Assembly (NCBI RefSeq): GCF_003003005.1
Contig: NZ_PVTR01000005.1
Coordinates: forward strand, 310,001 to 374,000
Direction of reading: 5' to 3'
Length of the DNA stretch: 64,000 nt
From: Mongoliibacter ruber
Lineage (GTDB): Bacteria; Bacteroidota; Bacteroidia; Cytophagales; Cyclobacteriaceae
The translations under genes were made by a program, and so were the position numbers. The first letter of the stretch is position 1. Each line of letters begins with the position of its first letter. Shown piece after piece: positions 52,289 through 61,070 of this stretch. The notes below the pieces were generated by a model. The model saw only the letters and a program-made list of their open reading frames with translations, ran no database searches and was not told the DNA's origin.

Positions 52289-53452
52289 ATGAAACATCTT
52301 TTAGTCAGCTTAATTTTGCTTTTTATTGTGACATTTCAGGTAGCTGCACAGATCAAATCTGTTGTATACAATGTGGTAAACAACGAGGTCAACAGCAATA
52401 ATCCTTTACCATCTGAAGAACCATTTTTTATTAGAGGCTCCTTACCATCCGGAATTGACCTTGTCAAAGTTAAGGTAAACAGGTCTGGGAAAAATGAAAA
52501 CCTAGCCGAAGAGTATACCTGGAAAAGAGCTTTTGATTTCGAAGTTTCCCAATATGAGTTATTTGTTTCGAGGGAACTGCGAAATAATGACAACTATGAT
52601 TTAGACTTTTACTTTTATCGGAAAGCTGACGACATTGAAATGATCAGCGTGCGAGAGTCAATCTCGCGTAATTTGGAATCATATATCAGGGCCAACTTTG
52701 AAATAAGTTCTCGAGGAATCAGAACCAATAATTCTGACGCTGTCATGATGACCCAGATGAATAAAATTGTAGAAGATGCCCTTTTGGATTACCGACACTT
52801 TTTGGGGCGTGATTTCCCAGGTTTTAGTGAAATCGTACGCCAAAAACTTGATCAAAGAAGCCGCTTGAAATTAAGACAGGCCCGGTTCAATATTCTGGGA
52901 AGAAATAATGACGACAACGAAAGAGCTGTCTATGCAGGCGCATATATCAGTGAGCTCATCGATTTGGTTCAAGATGAAACGACACAATACCTTGAAAACA
53001 GCCTCATGGCTCTCGCTGACATCAGATCGATCAGCAATTATCCAACAGAAAAAAAGCCGAGCACATTACCCCTAAACTTTGGGTATGGCAGCATCGCCAT
53101 CAAAAGAAGCCTTTCAAACACCGAATACCTTAACGGCCCATATGTGGGTGTTTCCCTTCCATTGGGAAACAAAACCTTTACGCGCTTTTTGGGCAATGCA
53201 TCCATTTCTGCAGGAGTATTCCTGACAAACTTTGAGTCAAGGGATGGGCAAACCATTCGCGGAGAGCTGGCGGGATTGCCTATTTATGCAGGCTTGGGCT
53301 ACAAGATGTTTAGGGTCATGCGCCTCAATATTGGTGCTGTTATGTTAAACATCGAAGAAGGAAACGGTAACTACAGCCAAAATTATATACAACCTTTTGC
53401 CGGGATAAGTCTCGAGTTTAATATGTGGTTGGGACTAGGAGACAGGAGGTAA
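52289..53452 (+). CDS. Exported outer-membrane-associated hypothetical protein
   Basis: 387 residues. Signal peptide about 1-21 (ending QVAAQ). The central part (about 125-235) is helical, and the last 130 residues (LPLNFGYGSIAIKRSL, PYVGVSLPLGNKTFTRFLGN, YAGLGYKMFRVMRLNIGAVM, PFAGISLEFNMWLGLGDRR) look like strands of an eight-stranded barrel. I do not recognise a named family. It ends three bases before the OmpA-family gene and carries the latter's Shine-Dalgarno-like motif in its last codons, so the two are one operon and may work together in the outer membrane. Confidence 0.85.
   Translation: MKHLLVSLILLFIVTFQVAAQIKSVVYNVVNNEVNSNNPLPSEEPFFIRGSLPSGIDLVKVKVNRSGKNENLAEEYTWKRAFDFEVSQYELFVSRELRNNDNYDLDFYFYRKADDIEMISVRESISRNLESYIRANFEISSRGIRTNNSDAVMMTQMNKIVEDALLDYRHFLGRDFPGFSEIVRQKLDQRSRLKLRQARFNILGRNNDDNERAVYAGAYISELIDLVQDETTQYLENSLMALADIRSISNYPTEKKPSTLPLNFGYGSIAIKRSLSNTEYLNGPYVGVSLPLGNKTFTRFLGNASISAGVFLTNFESRDGQTIRGELAGLPIYAGLGYKMFRVMRLNIGAVMLNIEEGNGNYSQNYIQPFAGISLEFNMWLGLGDRR
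53444..53450 (+). promoter_or_regulatory. Consensus Shine-Dalgarno sequence before the OmpA-family gene
   Basis: AGGAGGT, five bases before the ATG at 53456, inside the last codons of the preceding gene. Canonical Shine-Dalgarno motifs are rarely used in Bacteroidota, so this site is unusual and may be coincidental coding sequence. Confidence 0.45.
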
Positions 53453-53455
53453 GAC

Positions 53456-55999
53456 ATGCGCAAGATATTATTCTCAGTATGTTTGATCCTTTTTGCCACA
53501 GCCTCAGTTTTTGCACAGCAAAAGGACTTTGAATGGAGGCTTGGATTCAGCATGGGTTATTCCAATTACTATGGCGATTTGAGCCCTTACCAAGTCCGCG
53601 GATTAAGCAACATGGATGCAATACACCATTTGTTTTATTTTAACCCTACTTATGTAGAAAGACCATCATTTAAGGTTTCGTTAGAAAGGCAACTGAGCCC
53701 TACTATCGGGCTGATGTTTAGCTACGCTGAATATCATTTTGGAATGAGTGATAGGTATGTTCAAAGAGATGGCCGCTTGATGTTGGAGAATCCTAATTTT
53801 TTCAGAAGCCTGAATTTTCAAAACCATACCCGTGACATGGGACTCTCATTTGTTTTTAAAACTGACAATGACAAACTCTTATCTTCCAAATCATTGATCG
53901 CCCCTTATTTCACATTAGGTTTTGGCTTGATCAATTTTGAGGTCTACGGTGATTTGTTAGATGATGAGGGAATGAGATACGACTACACACTTCCTTTGCC
54001 TGTAAACAATGGAGTCTACGAAACTGATCTTCAACCACTGAGGACAGAACTGAAAGATGGCTATTCATTAGGGTCTTTGTATACAAATTTGGGATTGGGC
54101 TTTCGAATAAGATTAGGTAATAGAATGGAGCTGTTTGCACAGTCTGACTTTCTGTACACATTCACGGATTATCTGGATGACGTAAGCGGCGAATACAGAA
54201 AGTCCTATGACAACGATTTCCAGGCCTATGCAGCCAATCCTTCGGGAATGTTACTTGACCGAAACAACCCAAATAGAGGCAATCCAAACAGTCCTAGCGA
54301 TTGGATAATTTTTCATAGCGTGGGATTAAAATTCAACTTTGGTGCAAGCAAGAAAACATTTTCAGCTCCGCGGCTAAGCAGTTTTAGTCCCAGTTATGCC
54401 AGCAGATCTGCCGCTCTTATTGACATTGAAAGTTCAGAAGAAGAAACAATAATTACTGAAGAAACTCAAGCTACAACCAACAACTATTATAATATTCAGA
54501 TCATAGATGAAAAAAGGTTGGATAGCCTTGAATACAAGGCCCAGGTGTTAATTTGGGAGCAACAAATTCTCCAAAGAGAAAACATAATCCTCCAAGGACA
54601 AAGGTCCAGAAACGATCTGACCTTGTTAAGAAGACAATTTTCTGAACAAATTGAAAACCTTCAAGCTGATGAAAATCTAGAAATTGAAGAAAAAGAACAA
54701 ATGCTCAGAGATAGCCGGGAAAGGATTGACAATCTTAGATACAGCATAGACAGCACCGGTAGAAGAGAAACAGAAATCAAAGCTGAAATAGACAGTCTAA
54801 GGAGCTTAATCCAAAGCAACAGAATTGGGAAAGTTTATCAAATCCCATCACAGGACAGCATTGATGTATTTGTGCAAGAAAGAATTCTCAATCAGGAAGC
54901 TCAAATTGATGACCAATTTATTGAAAAAGATAGCGGACAGACTGACACTAGAGATACAACACAAACAGCAGTCCAGCCTGCTACCATACAGGAAGTAGAT
55001 AAAATGGTCGATGAAACATCTACCCTACAAGAAAGCAAGAGACAAGAGGAAGTTATACAAGAAGAACAAACGTCAAGATCTACATCCACAATAGGCTATG
55101 ATGATGATCCCCAAATAAGAAGGTTACAAGAAGAAGTGGACTATCTAAGATACCAGCGTGACCAACTTATCCTCAATCAAAGAGCACAAGATGATGGTGA
55201 TTCACAGAGCCAAGGTTCGCGTGATTCTCAAGAAAGGATCGTCACTGAAAGGGTAATTGAAAGGACTGAACAAGTACAAGAACCAGAAGAGGAATCCAGA
55301 AGGAAAAATAGATGGTGGTGGCCTTTCGGTGCAGGAGCAGCGGCAGGATCTATTGCCAGTTCACAAAGGCAGGAATCTACTCAAGAACAAATTCCGGAAG
55401 GAACCACTCAACTGCAAAACACTAGCAGCTCAACTGTCACTTTGAATCAGGCAGAAATTGATGGGCTTGGCCTGGCAATAAGCAGTGCCATTTTAGGAAC
55501 TTCACTTAGAAGTAAGGAAAATACTCCAATGCTCCAAGAACTCGATGCAGCAGAAACAGTATCGACTCCTATTGAAAGTAAAAGGGAAGAAACAATTGCT
55601 GCAGGGTCTCCGGAAATTATTCGTGACACCATCTATGTAGAAAACGAACCAGTATCAAGGGTACTGAAATCTAAAGAAATCATCTATTTCCAAGTAAACC
55701 AACGGGAACCGGACGAAGAAGAGCTCAGGAAATTGGCAGATATGGCTGATTACGTAAAGGAGAATTCATCGGCCAAACTTGTTCTAACAGGATTTGCCGA
55801 CAATACCGGTAACGTCAATTACAACCTTCGCTTGGCAGAGGATAGAACTAAAGCCGTGGCTGAAGCGCTAAATGAATCATTCGGCCTGAAAGCGAATCAA
55901 ATCATCGTTGAATCAGGTGGACAAGTCGTGCGCGGGACGCAGCGAGCTGCCAACGAGAGAGACAGACGTGTGGAAGTAAAAATAGTGATGGAGGATTAA
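53456..55999 (+). CDS. Long OmpA-family protein with N-terminal barrel and coiled-coil insertion
   Basis: 847 residues. Signal peptide about 1-21 (ending VFAQQ). Residues about 22-300 form a barrel-like domain (LGFSMGYSNYYGDLSPYQVR, ending KFNFGASKKTFSA) of the type found in Bacteroidota DUF6089-like proteins. About 350-600 is a long charged coiled coil (LDSLEYKAQVLIWEQQILQR and following) and low-complexity Gln/Glu/Ser sequence, including a Trp/Gly patch RWWWPFGAGAAAGSIAS. The C-terminal OmpA peptidoglycan-binding domain (about 735-847) has LVLTGFADNTGNVNYNLRLA and the closing RAANERDRRVEVKIVM. It would tether the outer membrane to peptidoglycan. Confidence 0.9.
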   Translation: MRKILFSVCLILFATASVFAQQKDFEWRLGFSMGYSNYYGDLSPYQVRGLSNMDAIHHLFYFNPTYVERPSFKVSLERQLSPTIGLMFSYAEYHFGMSDRYVQRDGRLMLENPNFFRSLNFQNHTRDMGLSFVFKTDNDKLLSSKSLIAPYFTLGFGLINFEVYGDLLDDEGMRYDYTLPLPVNNGVYETDLQPLRTELKDGYSLGSLYTNLGLGFRIRLGNRMELFAQSDFLYTFTDYLDDVSGEYRKSYDNDFQAYAANPSGMLLDRNNPNRGNPNSPSDWIIFHSVGLKFNFGASKKTFSAPRLSSFSPSYASRSAALIDIESSEEETIITEETQATTNNYYNIQIIDEKRLDSLEYKAQVLIWEQQILQRENIILQGQRSRNDLTLLRRQFSEQIENLQADENLEIEEKEQMLRDSRERIDNLRYSIDSTGRRETEIKAEIDSLRSLIQSNRIGKVYQIPSQDSIDVFVQERILNQEAQIDDQFIEKDSGQTDTRDTTQTAVQPATIQEVDKMVDETSTLQESKRQEEVIQEEQTSRSTSTIGYDDDPQIRRLQEEVDYLRYQRDQLILNQRAQDDGDSQSQGSRDSQERIVTERVIERTEQVQEPEEESRRKNRWWWPFGAGAAAGSIASSQRQESTQEQIPEGTTQLQNTSSSTVTLNQAEIDGLGLAISSAILGTSLRSKENTPMLQELDAAETVSTPIESKREETIAAGSPEIIRDTIYVENEPVSRVLKSKEIIYFQVNQREPDEEELRKLADMADYVKENSSAKLVLTGFADNTGNVNYNLRLAEDRTKAVAEALNESFGLKANQIIVESGGQVVRGTQRAANERDRRVEVKIVMED

Positions 56000-56006
56000 G
56001 GACAGA

Positions 56007-56921
56007 TTAAAACAAGCTGAACTTCAATTTATCAGTAAGCAATTCCAAAGCCTTGATAGATTTGACTGAATTTCCTTTATCGTTTAATTCCGGACACCAA
56101 ACAGCTACAGAAAACTTATGGGGCATCACGGCGGCGATTCCACCCCCTACTCCACTCTTGCCAGGCAAACCGACTCTAAATGCAAATTCGCCCGACTCAT
56201 CATAAAAACCACATGTCAGCATCAAGGCATTTATTCTACGGGCATGACTTTCTGAGACTATTTCACGCTTGGCAAAAATACTGTAACCGTCATTTGCCAG
56301 GAATGAAAAAGATTTCGCAAGGTCTTCGCAAGACATTTCAATGGCGCACTGTGCGAAATACACATCTAAAACATCTTCAACCTTATTATCAAAGTTTTTA
56401 TGTGCTTTCAGAAAATAGGCCAAAGCAGTATTTCTTTCCGCATGATTTTTTTCGGACTCTTTGACCTCTTGATTGATTCGTACACAGCTACGTCCAGAAA
56501 GTTCATTGATAAAATCGCTTATTTGGTCAGTTGGCCTTTCAAATTTACTATAAAGCGCATCTGTGATAACCAAAGCTCCAGCATTGATAAACGGGTTCCT
56601 AGGAATCCCTTTTTCAAACTCCAACTGGGCAATGGAGTTGAATGGATTGCCGCTGGGCTCTACATTCACCCTTGACCAAAGTTTACTTTTAAATACATGG
56701 AATACCATTGCTAGTGTATGCACCTTGGAAACACTTTGAATTGAAAAAGCCGTCTGGTAATCACCGACTCCGAACACATTCCCTTTCAGATCCACCAAAG
56801 CTATCCCGAATTGATCGGGGTCTACATTCGCCAACTCAGGAATATAGGTAGCCACTTTTCCCCTGGGATTTTCTTTTTGAATCTCGTCGTAAACTTCCTC
56901 TATTAATTTTTGATAATCCAT
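56007..56921 (-). CDS. glsA: Glutaminase A
   Basis: 304 residues, serine-dependent beta-lactamase-like fold, hydrolysing glutamine to glutamate and ammonia. Signatures: GKVATYIPELANVDPDQFGI, AFSIQSVSKVHTLAMVF (catalytic Ser-x-x-Lys), VEPSGNPFNSIAQLEFEKGI, PRNPFINAGALV and the C-terminal GLPGKSGVGGGIAAVMPHKF. The length is that of the bacterial core enzyme without extra domains. Convergent with the OmpA-family gene (7-base gap). Confidence 0.95.
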   Translation of the reverse strand: MDYQKLIEEVYDEIQKENPRGKVATYIPELANVDPDQFGIALVDLKGNVFGVGDYQTAFSIQSVSKVHTLAMVFHVFKSKLWSRVNVEPSGNPFNSIAQLEFEKGIPRNPFINAGALVITDALYSKFERPTDQISDFINELSGRSCVRINQEVKESEKNHAERNTALAYFLKAHKNFDNKVEDVLDVYFAQCAIEMSCEDLAKSFSFLANDGYSIFAKREIVSESHARRINALMLTCGFYDESGEFAFRVGLPGKSGVGGGIAAVMPHKFSVAVWCPELNDKGNSVKSIKALELLTDKLKFSLF

Positions 56922-56973
56922 TGCAGTAATTTGGGGAAATTTAGTGGGCTGTCCAAGTCAAAGACTAGGTGAA

Positions 56974-58434
56974 TTAATTTTTCATGGCCTGCTTTTTTTG
57001 ATTGTCAAGAATATTCAGTGGCAATTTCCAGCCAAAATCAAACCTGAAGCCATTTAAAGTGGCATCCTGTTCAAATTTTATATTGGTACCGTCAACCTGA
57101 TAGTCTGCTTCGAACCTACTAATTACCGGAGAACCAAAATTCCTAAAGAGATTCAAACTCATGAAACTTGAGTTAAAAACCTGGAACTCCAAATGCATAC
57201 CTGCATTAAAAAACATATGTTTTCGTACTTCAATGGGCAAGGTTGTGACTACCCCTGAAACATCAATCCTGCTACCATCTTCGAAAATCATAGCTCCATT
57301 TATATTCCGATAGATGAATTCGTTCTGGTTGGTATTGTTCTTCAGCAAAAAGTAAGAACTGAAACTCGGCCCAAATCTTACAGTTTTAAGATCTGAAATC
57401 GGAATATCATATTTGAAAGTCAAAGGCACAAAGGGTGTATTGATTCCGTAAACTACCCAATCTGTCCAAAAAGGATGATATGAGCCATAATCGAGTGATA
57501 CATTGTTGCCAGCAGAAAATTGTCCATAACCTGTTTCAAAAGAATAATTTTTCCATTTATATCCTATAACTGTACTGAACTGACCACTGCTGTTAAAATA
57601 AATATCCTGCTTTGGTGTTATCGGTTCTTTAATCCTAAACCCTCCATAAGCCATCAGATAAAAACCATCCAAGTTGGCCAATTCATTTTTGATCCTCTTA
57701 TTTTCATTGAAATAGCGCTTCGGAGTTTTTCGATTGTATTTATTCCAATTGGAAGTATTGATACCATACCCCACAAAAGCTGAAGCAAATGAACCATAGG
57801 AGCGAACCTGATGTACCGCAGGCCTGCCATCATTCCCAAAAATCGGAATATTAAGTTGCTCCATTTGGTAAAGCCCTTGCTGATACCTGAGGCCGATGAT
57901 AAAGTAATTTTCTCTTAGATTAAAGAGCCTGTAGCCGAGCTCTCCATTCAATCCTAACCCAAGTCTGCTTTTAATAAGCCCCGTCTCCAAGCCGTCAACA
58001 GTTCCCTCCAAACTGACAGGATTATATGGTTCCGGAGGAAAAATCATACTAAGACCTGTCTGCCAATATAATCCTCTTTGGTTAGGATTGAGGTAAGTTT
58101 TCCGAACCATCAAACCCGTCTGAAAAACATTGTCTCCCAAAAAACTGAAAGCGCTTGATGTATTGGCTCCAAAAGTTCTCCAGTGGTTTCTTTTTACAAA
58201 ATCCAATTGCACTCCTACTTCCAGATCATTTCCCAAGTCATAAAAGCCTTTTAAACCTCCGTTCCATGACAACTTGGTGTAGGATTGATGTGCCGGCTCC
58301 AAGGCTGAATTTCGATAATTTAAAAAGGAGTCGGACGCACCTCCTGAAATCTCTACAAAAAATTTACCCTGTGCTTTGGCCAAAGTCATCAAAACAACCA
58401 AAAACAATCCTGTAAATCCAATCCGCAAATACAT
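56974..58434 (-). CDS. Outer-membrane barrel paralog 1 (full length, two-unit)
   Basis: 486 residues. Signal peptide about 1-21. Two similar barrel-like units of about 220 residues, joined by a charged linker (NWNKYNRKTPKRYFNENKRI, near 233). First unit ends with the family motif ENYFIIGLRYQQG and RSYGSFASAFVGYGI; second unit ends FRNFGSPVISRFEADYQVDG and GFRFDFGWKLPLN. These motifs recur in the genes at 58736, 59464 and 61071. Function unknown; no close named family. Confidence 0.85.
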   Translation of the reverse strand: MYLRIGFTGLFLVVLMTLAKAQGKFFVEISGGASDSFLNYRNSALEPAHQSYTKLSWNGGLKGFYDLGNDLEVGVQLDFVKRNHWRTFGANTSSAFSFLGDNVFQTGLMVRKTYLNPNQRGLYWQTGLSMIFPPEPYNPVSLEGTVDGLETGLIKSRLGLGLNGELGYRLFNLRENYFIIGLRYQQGLYQMEQLNIPIFGNDGRPAVHQVRSYGSFASAFVGYGINTSNWNKYNRKTPKRYFNENKRIKNELANLDGFYLMAYGGFRIKEPITPKQDIYFNSSGQFSTVIGYKWKNYSFETGYGQFSAGNNVSLDYGSYHPFWTDWVVYGINTPFVPLTFKYDIPISDLKTVRFGPSFSSYFLLKNNTNQNEFIYRNINGAMIFEDGSRIDVSGVVTTLPIEVRKHMFFNAGMHLEFQVFNSSFMSLNLFRNFGSPVISRFEADYQVDGTNIKFEQDATLNGFRFDFGWKLPLNILDNQKKQAMKN

Positions 58435-58735
58435 AAACAGTCATTTAAAAATTAAAACATGCAGTAATAACTAAAATTTGGTCAGATTATTTTGCTGCCA
58501 TAAAAATTTAAAAATTACACAAGGTGGAACATGATTCTTGTCTTACCTAAACTCTGGGTGGGATTGTATCAAATCCTAAATTTACTTGATGCTGAATTTG
58601 TAAGCTTTACCGTAATAACTCGCTAAAAAATTGACGCTAAACCTGTCTTGCTTCTTGTGTCTTATCTCTTGACTCTTTCTTGAGGCTTCCCTTTCACCTA
58701 TTCTATCCTTTTCATTCTTCAGCCTTTCTTCATCC
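58435..58735. other. Gap between barrel paralogs 1 and 2
   Basis: About 300 bases with no visible gene. It contains a T/C-rich stretch (CTTATCTCTTGACTCTTTC) related to the repeats at 46390-46520. Confidence 0.45.
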
Positions 58736-59380
58736 TTATTTACTAAAATCAAATCCAAAACCTATAAATGCTCCTGCATAGGTTCCATAAGACTCTATCC
58801 TGTAGTCTCTGGCATCAAGGAAATTTTCCTTATTCATATTCTCAAATCCCAATTGATACCTTAATCCCCAGAAAAAGTAATTTTTACTTTCATTGAAATA
58901 ATTCTTCAATCCAGCTTCAGCCCTCAACACGGGACCTAGGGCCGTTTTTCCCAAATTAGTACTTCTTTCGTTGTAATTATTCACGGCAAAGCCAAACGAA
59001 GGCTGTAGGTAAAAGGCATACCCTTCTTTCTCTATATTGTACCGTAGTCCAAGGCTGTAGATTCCATACTCATCTCCTCTTACGATATTCTGACCAATAT
59101 TACCAGACCATATTTCCCGCACTGCCACCCGATAAAACTCTCCCTGTAACGCTACTTGCCATTTGCTATGAAACCTTGTCAAAAATGTAGCACCTGCATG
59201 TAAATCAAAAGGTGACCTTAGTGTCAATACATTGACAAATGCAGGATTGGTATAATTGATATCTAAAAACGACTTCTGCAGTCCTCCATATGCTTCAACA
59301 CCAAAGCCAATTTGGGCTTTTGCTTGGAATACTGTAATCAAAACTAAACTAATGGTGAGAATTGTAAATCTAAACTTCAT
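58736..59380 (-). CDS. Outer-membrane barrel paralog 2 (half length, one unit)
   Basis: 214 residues. Signal peptide about 1-22 (ending AKAQ). It corresponds to the first half of the neighbouring paralogs only: VEAYGGLQKSFLDINY start, YFFWGLRYQLG and ESYGTYAGAFIGFGFDFSK ending at the point where the full-length paralogs continue into the linker. The stop is clean and no second-half remnant is seen downstream, so it looks like a natural one-unit member rather than a recent break. Function unknown. Confidence 0.82.
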   Translation of the reverse strand: MKFRFTILTISLVLITVFQAKAQIGFGVEAYGGLQKSFLDINYTNPAFVNVLTLRSPFDLHAGATFLTRFHSKWQVALQGEFYRVAVREIWSGNIGQNIVRGDEYGIYSLGLRYNIEKEGYAFYLQPSFGFAVNNYNERSTNLGKTALGPVLRAEAGLKNYFNESKNYFFWGLRYQLGFENMNKENFLDARDYRIESYGTYAGAFIGFGFDFSK

Positions 59381-59463
59381 GGATTGAGGTAATTTTGAAA
59401 GGCAAATTAAATGAAACTCTTTACAAATAACGATTATACTATACTTTTAATCTCATCCTTGTT

Positions 59464-60852
59464 TTACCTTATCAAGGTACTCAATGGCAACTTTAAGCCT
59501 ACTTCAATATTAAGCCCATTTAGATTTCCCGATACCGTATAATCAACACGCTCTCCATTTACTATTTCCTGCACATCAACAACTCCGATTTCAGGACTGC
59601 CAAAATTTTGTGAAAAATTAAATGAAAGTAGACTGGAATTGAAAAAAGGTATATCAAAGAAAACACCAGCCTGATAGAAGAGCTTCCCGCCGGAGTTTTG
59701 ATCCGTTGGAACGGACCTTAATGCAGGGACTCTTTCATCGTTCACCATTACGGCACCTCTTTGGGCTTCATCCAACCTTACGGTGTTTAATGTAACAAAA
59801 GTAGCAGCTGACACTCCCACCCTCAGTCGGTTGTTTTGGCCTACATCCAAATGGTATCGTGCCCTTAGTGGTATGGCCCTAGTCCTTGGGTCATTTAGGC
59901 TGACCCATCCAAAGTTTTGAGATTCCACCTTAGTCTGACTCATCCAACTGGAATAACCGGTCTCAAAACTCCATTGGCCTGAAGTGTAACCAAATAGAAT
60001 TTGGGAAGCAGGTCTAAGCCTGGTCATGCCTGGAGCATTACTTTGCACAAAATCTGGCTGGAACCTCTGTAAGGTTGTGAACATTGCATAAGTGCCATCA
60101 CCCCAGGCCGCCACGCGCTTCTCTGTTTTTCGCTCCATTTTGGTGACTCTCCAGTCCTCCCCCTTTCTTGTCCTAAAGTCTATGCCATAGCCCAAAACAA
60201 GGCCAGTATAGCTACCCCTGCGTTGAACTTGAGGCCAAGGTTCCTCTCCTCCAAACGTAAACCAAGATTGCATCATTCCAAAACCTTGATGATGTCTTAA
60301 TCCAACTAAAAAATAATTATTATTTGGAGCATTGAACTTCATCCCTACTTCAACAGATGCCGCAGGAACGACATGGGTGGTCAAATTGACTCTGGGAAAA
60401 CTTACTGAATTATCTTGATTTTCAAATCCAAAACTACGTGATCGATTTATTCCCAAAGAGGGCTGAACATAAAGAGTATGCTCACCCATTCCCCAGGTTC
60501 TTCTAAGACCCAAACTAAAATTACTGTAGGAAAAACGCGAATTTATTCGCTGTGGCTCCGATAAAGATGATGATACCGAATGATCAGGATGTTGTGTAAA
60601 CCGAAAAGGTGAGGATACATGCCAGGATTGAAGCACCATTTGCCAGTCACTATTGATATTGTATGACAAGCCCAAGCCCAAATTCAGTCCTGTACGGGTA
60701 GCAAAATCAAAAGAAGGAGATGGGTCATTCAATAGGCTTTGATGGTGTCGCTGGGGAACAAAGTACATTTCAAGATTGAACCTGCTTTGGGCATAGGCCT
60801 CAAAAGAACATACCCAAATGAGCAAACTTAAAGAACACAGGAGTTTTTTCAT
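59464..60852 (-). CDS. Outer-membrane barrel paralog 3 (full length, two-unit)
   Basis: 462 residues from the ATG at 60852, chosen because it starts the signal MKKLLCSLSLLIWVCSFEAY. First unit: QSRFNLEMYFVPQRHHQSLL, NYFLVGLRHHQGFG, RRGSYTGLVLGYGIDF; linker RTRKGEDWRVTKMERKTEKR then AAWGDGTYAMF; second unit ends FSQNFGSPEIGVVDVQEIVN and NIEVGLKLPLS. Closest to paralog 4 (identical RRGSYTGLVLGYGIDF). Function unknown. Confidence 0.85.
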   Translation of the reverse strand: MKKLLCSLSLLIWVCSFEAYAQSRFNLEMYFVPQRHHQSLLNDPSPSFDFATRTGLNLGLGLSYNINSDWQMVLQSWHVSSPFRFTQHPDHSVSSSLSEPQRINSRFSYSNFSLGLRRTWGMGEHTLYVQPSLGINRSRSFGFENQDNSVSFPRVNLTTHVVPAASVEVGMKFNAPNNNYFLVGLRHHQGFGMMQSWFTFGGEEPWPQVQRRGSYTGLVLGYGIDFRTRKGEDWRVTKMERKTEKRVAAWGDGTYAMFTTLQRFQPDFVQSNAPGMTRLRPASQILFGYTSGQWSFETGYSSWMSQTKVESQNFGWVSLNDPRTRAIPLRARYHLDVGQNNRLRVGVSAATFVTLNTVRLDEAQRGAVMVNDERVPALRSVPTDQNSGGKLFYQAGVFFDIPFFNSSLLSFNFSQNFGSPEIGVVDVQEIVNGERVDYTVSGNLNGLNIEVGLKLPLSTLIR

Positions 60853-61070
60853 CTTAGATGGGTCTTGTAAACGAATCTTTACATTAAAATTAAGACTTTT
60901 CAACTAATCATTGTAATAAAAAAGAAAAATCCACCCATTTTAGAAAGAAATCGCAGCTAATCAATTTCAATTTCCGCTATTTAAATACTAATCCAATCTA
61001 GGTAACCCTCCACGAATGAAGCTCCTACATGTACATCAAAAGGTAACATGAAAGACTTGACTGCCAGCAT

